Assembly: GCA_023388495.1 (NCBI GenBank)
Contig: JAEWGC010000025.1
Span: forward strand, 45,657 to 109,656
Direction: 5' to 3'
From: Bacillota bacterium
Lineage (GTDB): Bacteria > Bacillota > Clostridia > Tissierellales > Tissierellaceae
Length of the DNA stretch: 64,000 bases
The notes beneath the pieces are model-generated. The model saw only the letters and a program-made list of their open reading frames with translations. It searched no databases and was not told the origin of the DNA. The translations under genes and the position numbers were made by a program. Shown here piece by piece: positions 52,425 to 61,106 of the stretch; within the stretch, counting starts at the first letter, position 1, and the number at the start of each line of letters is the position of its first letter.

Positions 52425-53519
52425 TTATTTTTTTAAGAATTTTTTGCTAATTATTTTAGCCTTAGCTGGCTTGTTTCTTATCATAATATCAACTTCTGTA
52501 CCTAATTCTGTATATTCAGGTGCAATAAGTGCATTACCAATATTTTTCTTAACAGTTGGTGCCATATAACCTGTAGTAACATGTCCTATTACTTTGCCAT
52601 CTTTTTGAATTTCATAGCCTTCTCTTGGAATTCCTCTGTCAATCATTTCAAATCCAGCTAGTTTTCTCTTAAGTCCTTCTTTCCATTGGTTGTTAAGAGC
52701 TTCTTTACCTATGAAATCTGATTCTTTATCAAGTTTTACAAAGTACTTGAATCCACCTTCAAGTGGTGATATATCTCCTGAAATTTCATGTCCATATAGT
52801 GGAAGCGAAGCTTCAAATCTAAGAGTATCTCTACATCCTAGACCACATGGTTTTATCCCTTCTTCTTTACCTGCTTCAAGTATATCGTTCCATACCTTTA
52901 CTATACCTTCATTAGTTGTATAAACTTCAAAACCATCTTCTCCAGTATATCCTGTTCTTGAAACCATACACTCTACTCCATTTATATCTACTTTCCTATT
53001 TAATGTGAAGAATGTAATTGTATTTAAATCAGTATCTGTTAATTTTTGTAATACTTTTTGTGCCAAAGGTCCTTGTATTGCTACTTCTCCAACAGTATCG
53101 GAAATATTAGTGATTTCTACGTCAAAATTACCTTTTTGGTCTAAGATCCATTTGTAATCCTTAGCCGTATTTGAAGCATTTACTACTAAGTAATAATCAT
53201 CATGAGCCAATCTATATACTAATAAGTCATCTACTACGCCTCCATCAGGTGAGCACATAAAAGTATACACTATTTGATTATCTACAACTTTTGAAATATC
53301 ATTTGTCATAAGATAATCTACGAATGCTAAAGCATCCTTTCCTTTAATAGTGATTTCGCCCATGTGAGATACGTCAAATAAGCCTACAGCATTTCTAACT
53401 GCCTCATGTTCTGCAACTAAACCCTCGTATTGAACTGGAAGATACCAGCCTGCATAATCAACAACTTTTCCTCCTAGTTTTACGTGTTCATCGTATAATG
53501 GGGTTTTCTTTGCTTCCAT
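52425..53519 (-). CDS. gcvT: Aminomethyltransferase (glycine cleavage T protein)
   Basis: Folate-dependent T protein making methylene-tetrahydrofolate and ammonia. GKVVDYAGWYLPVQYEG, FDVSHMGEI, RTGYTGEDGFEVY and CGLGCRDTLRFEASLPLYGHE are all present. 364 residues. First gene of the operon. The 147 bases upstream contain no glycine riboswitch, which is unusual for Firmicute gcv operons. Confidence 0.96.
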   Translation of the reverse strand: MEAKKTPLYDEHVKLGGKVVDYAGWYLPVQYEGLVAEHEAVRNAVGLFDVSHMGEITIKGKDALAFVDYLMTNDISKVVDNQIVYTFMCSPDGGVVDDLLVYRLAHDDYYLVVNASNTAKDYKWILDQKGNFDVEITNISDTVGEVAIQGPLAQKVLQKLTDTDLNTITFFTLNRKVDINGVECMVSRTGYTGEDGFEVYTTNEGIVKVWNDILEAGKEEGIKPCGLGCRDTLRFEASLPLYGHEISGDISPLEGGFKYFVKLDKESDFIGKEALNNQWKEGLKRKLAGFEMIDRGIPREGYEIQKDGKVIGHVTTGYMAPTVKKNIGNALIAPEYTELGTEVDIMIRNKPAKAKIISKKFLKK

Positions 53520-53596
53520 TTAACCACTCCTTCCCTTATTTTTTCACACTACAAGTATGTTACCCTTTTATCTGAAAATTAAACTTTATTTGCTTA

Positions 53597-53627
53597 TTGA
53601 CAAATATTATCAGATAATTGTTATAAT
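53597..53627 (+). promoter_or_regulatory. Promoter with palindrome ahead of the aldo/keto reductase
   Basis: TTGACA (53597-53602) and TATAAT (53622-53627) are 19 bases apart. ATTATCAGATAAT at 53606-53618, a perfect 13-base palindrome, fills the spacer and is likely an operator. It also lies about 80 bases ahead of divergent gcvT. Confidence 0.6.
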
Positions 53628-53666
53628 ATTGTAGTACGATTTAATTATACAAGAGGAGGAAAAAAT

Positions 53667-54797
53667 ATGCAATACCGTTATTTCACTAAAGACAAGTTAA
53701 AAGTATCACAATTAGGCTTTGGATGCATGAGATTTCCAACGTTAGAGGGTGATTCAGATAAGATTGATAAAATTTTAGCAACTTCTATGTTACACCATGC
53801 AATTGATAATGGAATCAATTATATTGACACAGCTTACCCTTATCATAAGGGTAATAGTGAAGCATTTGTAGGAGAAGCATTAAAAGATGGCTATAGGGAA
53901 AAAGTATATCTAGCAACTAAACTTCCAGTTTGGTTAGTAAAGTCCTATGATGATTTTGAAAAGTATTTGGACGAGCAGCTAGAAAGATTGCAGACTGATT
54001 ATATTGATTTTTATCTTCTTCATTCACTATCAAAAAATTCTTGGGAGAAGGTTTATAATTTAAATGTATTAAACTTTCTTGATGAAGCTAAAAGAAAAGG
54101 CAAGATAAAATATGCAGGTTTCTCTTTTCATGATACCTTAGATGTATTTAAAAATATTGTAGACTCATATTCTTGGGATTTTTGTCAAATCCAGTTAAAT
54201 TACATGGATAGACAATATCAGGCAGGAATTGAAGGAATGAAGTATGTTTCCGACAAAAACATTTCCCTGGTAATAATGGAACCAATAAAAGGCGGAAAAT
54301 TGTCGAATGCTTCTGAGGAAATATCTAGAGTCTGGGATAAAAGTAAAATTAAAAGAACTCCTGCTGAGTGGGCACTAAAATGGATTTGGAATTTTGAAGA
54401 AGTATCAGTAGTACTATCTGGTATGTCAACTATGGATCATGTAGTAGAAAATATCAAGACTGCCTCAAACTCATCTCCAAACTCTTTATCTATGGAAGAT
54501 TTAGCTTTAGTTGATGAAGTGACTGATATATATTCAAAAAATGTTAAGGTAGGATGTACGGGATGTGAATATTGCCTTCCTTGTCCACAAAATGTAGAAA
54601 TACCTGATATCTTTGAATTGTATAACAATGTTTATGTTTATGGTACTGAGAAGGAATCTAAAGCTTCTTATAGTAAACTAATGGAATTAAAAATAGCTGC
54701 TGAGAATTGTGTTGAATGTGGCGCTTGTGAAGGAATCTGCCCACAACATATTGAAATCATTAAATTACTTAAAGAGGCCAATAAAGTATTAGTATGA
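53667..54797 (+). CDS. Aldo/keto reductase with C-terminal 4Fe-4S domain
   Basis: 376 residues. AKR TIM-barrel (about 1-280) with LGFGCMRFPTLEG, the catalytic-type DTAYPYHKGNSEAFVG, and LATKLPVW; then a C-terminal ferredoxin-like segment with GCTGCEYCLPCP and NCVECGACEGICP, giving cysteines for one or two clusters. Such proteins are frequent in anaerobes, and their substrates are mostly unknown. It is single-gene and has its own promoter with palindrome. Confidence 0.9.
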   Translation: MQYRYFTKDKLKVSQLGFGCMRFPTLEGDSDKIDKILATSMLHHAIDNGINYIDTAYPYHKGNSEAFVGEALKDGYREKVYLATKLPVWLVKSYDDFEKYLDEQLERLQTDYIDFYLLHSLSKNSWEKVYNLNVLNFLDEAKRKGKIKYAGFSFHDTLDVFKNIVDSYSWDFCQIQLNYMDRQYQAGIEGMKYVSDKNISLVIMEPIKGGKLSNASEEISRVWDKSKIKRTPAEWALKWIWNFEEVSVVLSGMSTMDHVVENIKTASNSSPNSLSMEDLALVDEVTDIYSKNVKVGCTGCEYCLPCPQNVEIPDIFELYNNVYVYGTEKESKASYSKLMELKIAAENCVECGACEGICPQHIEIIKLLKEANKVLV

Positions 54798-54842
54798 TTT
54801 CTTGGGAACGGAGATACTTCCGTTCCCATCATTCAATCCACT

Positions 54843-54981
54843 TTATCCACATTATCCACAATTAGTAGTGGATAATTTATGTAAACTTAATCTTTCCTTC
54901 AAGTATGGATTAATCAATGCTGTTAAATACAAGGGATTAATTATTCACAACCTCTTATCTTATCCACAGCCTTTATCAACA
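54843..54981. promoter_or_regulatory. Cluster of DnaA boxes between the AKR and cwlD genes
   Basis: Perfect TTATCCACA occurs at 54843-54851, 54852-54860 and 54960-54968, TTATTCACA at 54941-54949, with one-mismatch copies at 54867-54875 (reverse strand, AGTGGATAA) and 54973-54981 (TTATCAACA). All match TTATNCACA within 140 AT-rich bases of a 195-base gap. No dnaA or dnaN is near, so it is not oriC by context; it may titrate DnaA or control neighbours. Confidence 0.7.
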
Positions 54982-54992
54982 TTCTTCAATTC

Positions 54993-55718
54993 TTATTTTA
55001 TATTTAATTCATTGAAATAATTCATTATACCTGCATATATTGACCAGGCTATTTTTTCCTGATATGTTTCATCTAGTAATAATTTTTCTTCTGCACTATT
55101 TGATAAAAACCCACATTCAACTAATACGGATGGGATACTAACTTCATTTAAAAGATATACATCGTTTCTTTTTTGAGGCTCTCTTTTATTGTCTTTGTCT
55201 AGTATATTTCTTAACTCTTCCTGAATTATTAACGCTAGCCTTTGTCCTTCTTCACTGCCTTCTTTATAAAAGGTCTGGGCTCCATAATAATTTGATCTTA
55301 TGAAGCTATTTAAATGTATGGAGACTAGTATTTGGCTACCACTATTATCTATGATCTCTCTTCTTTTTTGTAAATCTTCTCTTTTCATTTGTCTTAATGT
55401 TTTAGCCTCCGATGAATATAACCCCTTATCTTCAGTTCTAGTCATGAATACTATGCCGCCACTTTGCTCAATTAATCGCTTTAATTTTAAAGATATTTTT
55501 AGATTTATTTCATCTTCTTTAACTCCATTTTTACTTACTGCTCCTGGATCTACTCCTCCATGACCTGGGTCTATGGCAATGACTTTATTTGATATTGGCA
55601 AATAAGTTACTGGCATTGCCATAGATCTCTTTAATAAAGTATATCCTAGTATTAGTGCTGCTATTAAGATAATAGCCCCTATCCTTATGTGTTTTCTTTT
55701 AATAATGATTAGTTTCAT
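54993..55718 (-). CDS. cwlD: N-acetylmuramoyl-L-alanine amidase, CwlD type
   Basis: Zinc amidase that makes muramic-lactam in spore cortex. N-terminal helix (about 12-30); Amidase_3 domain with zinc ligands in AIDPGHGGVDPG, GVKEDEINL, LVSIHLNSF, and the catalytic Glu in LVECGFLSN. 241 residues match CwlD. It is the usual neighbour of rpsI in spore-formers. The gene is followed by the DnaA-box cluster. Confidence 0.93.
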   Translation of the reverse strand: MKLIIIKRKHIRIGAIILIAALILGYTLLKRSMAMPVTYLPISNKVIAIDPGHGGVDPGAVSKNGVKEDEINLKISLKLKRLIEQSGGIVFMTRTEDKGLYSSEAKTLRQMKREDLQKRREIIDNSGSQILVSIHLNSFIRSNYYGAQTFYKEGSEEGQRLALIIQEELRNILDKDNKREPQKRNDVYLLNEVSIPSVLVECGFLSNSAEEKLLLDETYQEKIAWSIYAGIMNYFNELNIK

Positions 55719-55829
55719 ATTTTCCTATCCCCTCCTATAGAAATATATTGTAATTCCGTAAAGTATATTCCTAGGAAAAGATTGGTTAGTTATTAAAATT
55801 TGAAAATAATAAGCTTCATTTACTGTGCT

Positions 55830-56100
55830 AGGCTATACTACGCAGTCTCGAAACTCAAATTCATTTACAACCTCGCTTTGCTCCGCAGGATATAATTCAG
55901 TAGTTCTGTATGGGCTCGCTACGCTCATATGAATTTGGTTCTCGTTGCCTTTTTGTCCAATAAGCGACAGCGAATTGCAGACAAAACGGACAGCGTAGGT
56001 GCTTTTGACCTACTAAAACTCACAACCTTACTCTACCCCGTAGGGTATAATTCGTTGGTGTCCGTTAGGACCTATCGTTCGTTAAGTTAGGTCATAAAGG
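55830..56100. repeat. Hairpin-rich intergenic repeat, copy A
   Basis: The gap of 433 bases between cwlD and rpsI has no gene but carries GC-richer, palindrome-packed sequence: ACGCAGTCTC, CAAATTCATT, GCTCGCTACGCTC, CATATGAATTTGGTTCTCGTTGC, TTTTGACCTACT and CGTTCGTT...GTTAGGTCATAAA. The same blocks in the same order occur at 60536-60700. TGACCTA and TAGGTCA form terminal inverted repeats of the last module. A dispersed, possibly mobile repeat. Confidence 0.6.
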
Positions 56101-56103
56101 TCA

Positions 56104-56138
56104 TAAAAAAACGTCAAGGTGTTTTCCTTGACGTTTTG
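56104..56138 (-). terminator. Terminator after rpsI
   Basis: AACGTCAAGG and CCTTGACGTT pair around seven bases; T run on the minus strand. Confidence 0.88.
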
Positions 56139-56151
56139 ATATTGTATGATA

Positions 56152-56544
56152 TTATCTCTTACTAAATTGTGGTGATCTTCTTGCTTTCTTAAGACCGTAT
56201 TTCTTTCTTTCCTTCATTCTTTGGTCTCTTGTTAAATATCCTGCTTTTTTAAGTATAGGTCTTAATTCTGCATCAGCTTCAAGTAGTGCTCTTGCTATAC
56301 CATGTCTAATTGCACCAGCCTGACCTGTAAATCCACCACCTTCAACATTTACTAAAACATCATATTTATCCATTGTTTCAGTAATAATAAGTGGTTGTTT
56401 TGCAACTACTCTTAAAGTTTCATAATCAAAATATTCATTTATATCTCTTTTATTTATAGTAATATTACCGTTTCCTGGTACTAATCTAACTCTTGCTATA
56501 GAAGTTTTTCTTCTTCCTGTTCCAAAAAATTGTATATTAGCCAC
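56152..56544 (-). CDS. rpsI: 30S ribosomal protein S9
   Basis: 130 residues. FFGTGRRKTSIARVR near the start and the C-terminal KYGLKKARRSPQFSKR (the tail that reaches the tRNA in the P site) are diagnostic. It follows rplM by 25 bases and is closed by a terminator. Confidence 0.97.
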   Translation of the reverse strand: MANIQFFGTGRRKTSIARVRLVPGNGNITINKRDINEYFDYETLRVVAKQPLIITETMDKYDVLVNVEGGGFTGQAGAIRHGIARALLEADAELRPILKKAGYLTRDQRMKERKKYGLKKARRSPQFSKR

Positions 56545-56569
56545 TTACAGTCCTCCTTTCTCGTGAGCA

Positions 56570-56998
56570 TTAAAATTCGTATATTTCAGGTTGTTGAGCT
56601 TCGTGGTTATGCTCAGCTCCGCTATAAACTTTTAACTTTTTAATCATTTTTCTTCCTAGACTGTTTTTAGGAAGCATTCCTTTTACTGCTAATTCGATAG
56701 CCATTTCTGGTTTCTCTGCCATCATTCTCTTATATGATATTTCTCTTCCTCCTCCTGGATATCCAGTGTGGTAGAAGTGAGTTTTTTGTTCTAATTTTTT
56801 ACCAGTTAATTTAACTTTGTCTGCATTTATTATTATAACAAAATCACCAGTATCTACATGAGGAGTATATATTGGCTTGTTCTTTCCACTTAATATAGTA
56901 GCTATTTCTGTAGCTAATCTTCCTAATACTTTATCTTCTGCATCTATAACATACCATTTTCTATCAACTTCGTTTGTTTTAGCCATAAAGCTTTTCAT
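56570..56998 (-). CDS. rplM: 50S ribosomal protein L13
   Basis: 142 residues, start MKSFMAKTNEVDRKWYVIDA; a second ATG directly upstream is less likely by spacing. Family blocks VLGRLATEIATILSGKNKP, YHTGYPGGGREI and GMLPKNSLGRKM are present. A promoter is visible about 75 bases upstream (57075-57103). Confidence 0.97.
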   Translation of the reverse strand: MKSFMAKTNEVDRKWYVIDAEDKVLGRLATEIATILSGKNKPIYTPHVDTGDFVIIINADKVKLTGKKLEQKTHFYHTGYPGGGREISYKRMMAEKPEMAIELAVKGMLPKNSLGRKMIKKLKVYSGAEHNHEAQQPEIYEF

Positions 56999-57074
56999 CA
57001 TTTTCCCTCCTTATACCAACGTTGAGTAATCAAAATTAAAAAAGTTCCGGGGCTTTTTTAAAACACTCTAATAT

Positions 57075-57103
57075 ATTCTAATACAAGTAATTATCTATGT
57101 CAA
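57075..57103 (-). promoter_or_regulatory. Promoter of rplM-rpsI
   Basis: On the minus strand TTGACA and TAGAAT are exactly 17 bases apart. A short C-rich hairpin (AAAAAAG...CTTTTTT, near 57040-57060) follows in the leader and may be an L13 autoregulatory or terminator-like element. Confidence 0.75.
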
Positions 57104-57160
57104 GACGTTTTTGACAATATAAAAAGTTTTTGTTAGATTAATTATAAAAGTAGAACTTTC

Positions 57161-57901
57161 CTATTCGTTATAGTAAACCTTCTCTAAGAATAATCCTTGT
57201 GGTGGAGCTGTAGGTCCTGCTGCTTCTCTTTTTCTATCTAAAATTATCTTAGGTAGATCCTCTTTATTGAGTTTGCCAAATCCTACATTGAGCAAGGTAC
57301 CTACTATTATCCTAACCATATTTCTTAAAAAACTATTTCCTTCTATATTAAATTCTATTAAATCATTGTTTTTCTCTATTGATATATCATAGATTGTTCT
57401 AATGGTACTATTTACCTCAGAATTAGTTGCCATAAAAGAAGCAAAATTATGAGTTCCTACTAGATACTTAGAAGCACAAATCATCTCATTAAGATCAATA
57501 TTATAAGGTACGTGGTAAGAAAAGTTTCTATATATAGCTCTTGGCAACTCCCCATTATATACTATATATTTATATCTTTTTTTAATAGCATCAAACCTTG
57601 AATGAAAGTTTAAATCTACCTCTTCTGATCCTATAATGGTGATATCATCAGGCAATAAAAATTTTAGGGCATACTTATACTTTTCTCCTGGAATACTGGA
57701 TTTTGTAAGAAAATTTGCAACTTGACCTAAAGCATGGACTTTTCCATCTGTTCTTCCAGATCCAATAAGTTTTACTTTTTCTCCTGTTGCTTTTCCAATT
57801 GCCTCTTCTATTTTCTCTTGTATTGTTACTGCATTATCTTGTCTCTGCCATCCAGAATAGTTAGTACCTTCATATTCAATGGTAAGCTTAATATTTTTCA
57901 T
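57161..57901 (-). CDS. truA: tRNA pseudouridine synthase A
   Basis: Makes pseudouridine 38-40 in tRNA anticodon arms. 246 residues: LTIEYEGTNYSGWQRQ, the catalytic Asp in GSGRTDGKVHALGQ, RYKYIVYNG and FLRNMVRIIVGTL. It lies eight bases after ecfT. Confidence 0.96.
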   Translation of the reverse strand: MKNIKLTIEYEGTNYSGWQRQDNAVTIQEKIEEAIGKATGEKVKLIGSGRTDGKVHALGQVANFLTKSSIPGEKYKYALKFLLPDDITIIGSEEVDLNFHSRFDAIKKRYKYIVYNGELPRAIYRNFSYHVPYNIDLNEMICASKYLVGTHNFASFMATNSEVNSTIRTIYDISIEKNNDLIEFNIEGNSFLRNMVRIIVGTLLNVGFGKLNKEDLPKIILDRKREAAGPTAPPQGLFLEKVYYNE

Positions 57902-57909
57902 ATTCTCTC

Positions 57910-58707
57910 CTATATATATCTAGTACTTATAATGAATCCAAAGAATATAATCATAGATGTTAATGCCACTATATCGATTTTTTTCAATCTTAGTTCATTC
58001 AACCTAGTTCTGTTATCTCCACCTCTATAGCACCTTGCCTCCATTGCTGTAGCCAATTCATCTGCTCTTCTAAAAGCATTTATAAATAGAGGCACCAATA
58101 ATGGAACTAAATTCTTTGCTCGGCTTAATATATTCCCTGATTCAAAATCAGCACCTCTAGCCATTTGTGCCTTCATTATCTTGTCTGTTTCCTCTAGCAG
58201 CGTCGGAATAAATCTTAGGGCTATGGTCATCATCATGGCTAATTCATGGGCTGGTAGTCCAATCTTTTTAAAGGGTGATAGTAGTTTCTCTATTCCGTCT
58301 GTTAATGCTATAGGTGACGTCGTAAGTGTTAAAAGTGATGTACCTATAACTAGGAAAACTAGTCTTAATGCCATAAAAACAGCTAAATATAGACCTTCTA
58401 CAGTTACTGTCAAGGGTTTAATTTCAAATAATACTTCTCCCTTAGTCATGAATACATTTATTGTAAAGGTTATCAATATAATAAATAAAAGTGGTCTTAT
58501 ACCCTTTAGAATAAACTTTAGAGGTACTTTTGATATATTAACTACTGTAAGAATAAATCCCAAAATAAATATATATGGTATAAAACTATTAATGAAAAAT
58601 AATGATGCTATAAATAATGCAGTTATGATTATTTTTATTCTTGGGTCCAATCTGTGTATTATAGTGTTCCCAGGAAAATATTGACCTATAGTTATATCCT
58701 TAAGCAT
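57910..58707 (-). CDS. ecfT: Energy-coupling factor transporter, transmembrane subunit
   Basis: 265 residues, about five helices; two coupling helices hold the Ala-Arg-Gly motifs, seen in KAQMARGADFE and ATAMEARCYRG. Forms the membrane core of the vitamin importer shared by various S components. It overlaps ecfA2 by eight bases; no S component gene is nearby. Confidence 0.95.
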   Translation of the reverse strand: MLKDITIGQYFPGNTIIHRLDPRIKIIITALFIASLFFINSFIPYIFILGFILTVVNISKVPLKFILKGIRPLLFIILITFTINVFMTKGEVLFEIKPLTVTVEGLYLAVFMALRLVFLVIGTSLLTLTTSPIALTDGIEKLLSPFKKIGLPAHELAMMMTIALRFIPTLLEETDKIMKAQMARGADFESGNILSRAKNLVPLLVPLFINAFRRADELATAMEARCYRGGDNRTRLNELRLKKIDIVALTSMIIFFGFIISTRYI

Positions 58708-59563
58708 CTTTCTTTCTCCTTAAAAACTTTAGTATTTCTTCTTTAGCTTCTTCTACTGTTAATACATCGTCCTTAATATCATTTCCTTGCTCTTTAAATT
58801 TCTTCATAAACTTCATGATTTGCGGAACTCCTAAGCCTAGACTTTCTAGCTCATCGGATCTTTTGAAGACTTCACGAGTGCAGCCATCCATTTCTACTTT
58901 GCCCCTATGCATTACAAGTATTCTATCTACTAACTTGGCCACATCTTCCATACTATGAGATACTAGTATTATGGTAATACCTTCTTTATCATAAAGCTTT
59001 TGAATCTCTCCTAGTATTTCATCCCTACCTCTAGGATCAAGCCCAGCCGTTGGTTCATCTAAAACTAATATCTTTGGCTTCATGGCTATTACTCCTGCTA
59101 TGGCCACTCTTCTTTTTTGTCCACCACTTAATTCAAAGGGCGATCTATCCTTTAACTCTTCGAAGTCTAATCCTACTAGCTCCATAGATTCTTTTACTCT
59201 ACTCATGATTTCATCTTCATTAAGTCCTAAGTTTCTAGGGCCAAAGGCAATATCTTTATAAATGGTTTCTTCAAATAGTTGGTGCTCTGGGTATTGGAAT
59301 ACAAGACCTACCTTTTGTCTAACCTCTTTTAAGTTTGCCTCTTTTTTCGTTATATTTACTCCATCTATTATTATATCTCCAGATGTTGGTTTCATTAACC
59401 CATTTAAATGTTGTACTAATGTAGATTTTCCTGAGCCTGTATGACCTATTAGTCCTATGAATTCCCCTTCTTTTATCTCCAAGTTTATATCATCAAGGGC
59501 TTTCTTTTCAAAGGGTGTATTTGGGTTATATATATAATTTAAGTTATTAATTTTCATCATCAT
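58700..59563 (-). CDS. ecfA2: Energy-coupling factor ATPase 2
   Basis: 287-residue ABC ATPase. GHTGSGKSTLVQH, ELSGGQKRRVAIAGV, LVLDEPTAGLDP and LVSHSMED. It overlaps ecfA1 by four bases. An ATG two codons later is an alternative start. Confidence 0.95.
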   Translation of the reverse strand: MMMKINNLNYIYNPNTPFEKKALDDINLEIKEGEFIGLIGHTGSGKSTLVQHLNGLMKPTSGDIIIDGVNITKKEANLKEVRQKVGLVFQYPEHQLFEETIYKDIAFGPRNLGLNEDEIMSRVKESMELVGLDFEELKDRSPFELSGGQKRRVAIAGVIAMKPKILVLDEPTAGLDPRGRDEILGEIQKLYDKEGITIILVSHSMEDVAKLVDRILVMHRGKVEMDGCTREVFKRSDELESLGLGVPQIMKFMKKFKEQGNDIKDDVLTVEEAKEEILKFLRRKKDA

Positions 59564-60393
59564 AACAATTCCACCAATTCTTCTATAGATAATATATCCT
59601 CTTTTAAATCTATTCCTTCTTTTCTTAGCTCATATACTAGTTCAGTTACCTGTGGTACATCTAAGCCCAATTCTTTTACCCTATCTACTTGTTTAAATAC
59701 TTCCTTTGGATTTCCCTCCATAACTATTTCTCCTTGCTCCATTACCAGAATTCTATCGGCTTCTACAGCCTCGTCCATATAATGGGTAATGAGTATTATG
59801 GTTTTATTTTCTGTTTTATTTAACTTTTTTATAGTATTCATTACTTCTATTCTTCCTATAGGGTCTAACATTGCTGTTGGTTCATCTAGGATGATACAAT
59901 CAGGTTTCATGGCTAATATTCCAGCAATGGCTACTCTTTGTTTCTGACCACCTGATAATAGATGTGGAGCGTGTTTCTTATATTCTGTCATTTCAACAAT
60001 TTCTAAGGCTTCATCTACTCGGGCTCTTATTTCTAGAGGAGGTACGCCTAAATTCTCTGGTCCAAATGCAACATCTTCTTCTACTATGGTAGCCACTATT
60101 TGGTTGTCTGGGTTTTGAAATACCATACCTGCCTTTTCCCTTATTTTCCATATTTTGTCGGAATCCTTAGTATTCATCTCCATTACAAAAATATCTCCCA
60201 TTGTTGGCATTAAAAGCCCGTTAATAAGCTTTGCTAGGGTAGACTTTCCTGAGCCATTGTGACCGAGAATTACTAAAAATTCTCCTTTTTTTACTTCTAA
60301 GTTTAATTGTTTTACGGCCTGCTGAATACTATCATCTATCAAGGATTTATATTCATAGGTAACGTTTTCTATTTTTATCATAGTATCATTCAT
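59560..60393 (-). CDS. ecfA1: Energy-coupling factor ATPase 1
   Basis: 277-residue ABC ATPase. GHNGSGKSTLAKL, LLSGGQKQRVAIAGI, IILDEPTAMLDP and LITHYMDEA. First gene of ecfA1-ecfA2-ecfT-truA. The gap to rplQ contains repeat copy B. Confidence 0.95.
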   Translation of the reverse strand: MNDTMIKIENVTYEYKSLIDDSIQQAVKQLNLEVKKGEFLVILGHNGSGKSTLAKLINGLLMPTMGDIFVMEMNTKDSDKIWKIREKAGMVFQNPDNQIVATIVEEDVAFGPENLGVPPLEIRARVDEALEIVEMTEYKKHAPHLLSGGQKQRVAIAGILAMKPDCIILDEPTAMLDPIGRIEVMNTIKKLNKTENKTIILITHYMDEAVEADRILVMEQGEIVMEGNPKEVFKQVDRVKELGLDVPQVTELVYELRKEGIDLKEDILSIEELVELL

Positions 60394-60535
60394 TGTTATA
60401 CCTCTGTTTTTTTATTATTTCCATTATCTAATATAACATAAGGATACCCTTAATTCAATCAACAATTCACAATCTTACAGTTAACTTGTTTAATTTTGGT
60501 GTCTATTGTGCAAAAAGCAAAAAGAATTGTGGTTA

Positions 60536-60700
60536 TTGCGTTTGACCTACCTACAGTTCACTATTCTTTTAATAGTAGGACATCCACGCAGTCTCACTGC
60601 ACAAATTCACTTGCTCATTGTCATTCGCATGAATTTGGCGTTCGTTGCGTTTGACCTACCTACAGTTCACTCACTTCGTTCGTTTACTGGGTTAGGTCAT
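60536..60700. repeat. Hairpin-rich intergenic repeat, copy B
   Basis: The 348 bases between ecfA1 and rplQ hold two exact 27-base direct copies (60536-60562 and 60645-60671) around ACGCAGTCTC, CAAATTCACTT and CGCATGAATTTGG. The last module, TGACCTACC...GGGTTAGGTCA, is an inverted repeat. The blocks match copy A at 55830-56100. Confidence 0.65.
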
Positions 60701-60735
60701 AAAAAATAAAGGGACTAAGCTTTAACTTAATCCCC
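60701..60735 (-). terminator. Terminator after rplQ
   Basis: GGGATTAAG and CTTAGTCCC pair around TTAAAG, then TTTATTTTTT on the minus strand. Confidence 0.85.
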
Positions 60736-60741
60736 TACAAT

Positions 60742-61083
60742 TTATACTAGTTCTATTATAGCCATTTCTGCACCGTCTCCACGACGAGGTCCAGCTTTTA
60801 ATACTCTAGTGTATCCACCATTTCTCTCTTGATACTTTGGTCCTATTTCATCAAATAGTTTTTTCACTACATCTTCATCATATACATAAGCTAAAACTTG
60901 ACGTCTAGCATGTAAATCTCCTCTTTTTGCTAAGGTTATCATTTTATCTGCCATTCTTTTTGTTTCCTTAGCTCTAGTAACTGTTGTCTCTATTCTTCCG
61001 CTCCTCAACAAGGATGTTACTAGGTTTCTAAGCATTGCTTTTCTTTGATCTGTAGGGCGACCAAGCTTTCTTAAAGTTGTCAT
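60742..61083 (-). CDS. rplQ: 50S ribosomal protein L17
   Basis: 113 residues; start MTTLRKLGRPTDQRKAMLRNL and C-terminal GAEMAIIELV are typical. Last gene of the infA-rpmJ-rpsM-rpsK-rpsD-rpoA-rplQ operon. Confidence 0.97.
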   Translation of the reverse strand: MTTLRKLGRPTDQRKAMLRNLVTSLLRSGRIETTVTRAKETKRMADKMITLAKRGDLHARRQVLAYVYDEDVVKKLFDEIGPKYQERNGGYTRVLKAGPRRGDGAEMAIIELV

Positions 61084-61106
61084 ATTTATCCCTCCTTCAT
61101 GCCTTG

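Noticed and set aside
53520..53666. Glycine riboswitch ahead of gcvT
   Set aside because: The 147-base gap has none of the conserved glycine aptamer blocks and is too short for a tandem aptamer plus promoter.
54843..54981. Origin of replication oriC
   Set aside because: DnaA boxes present, but no dnaA, dnaN, rpmH or gidAB genes nearby and a ribosomal block follows; a secondary DnaA cluster is more likely.
54802..55020. 72-residue ORF over the DnaA-box region
   Set aside because: No ribosome site, Pro/Leu-rich nonsense composition, runs into cwlD on the other strand.
55740..56100. Degenerate insertion sequence or protein gene between cwlD and rpsI
   Set aside because: No ORF of transposase type and many stops in all frames; a hairpin-rich repeat explains it better.
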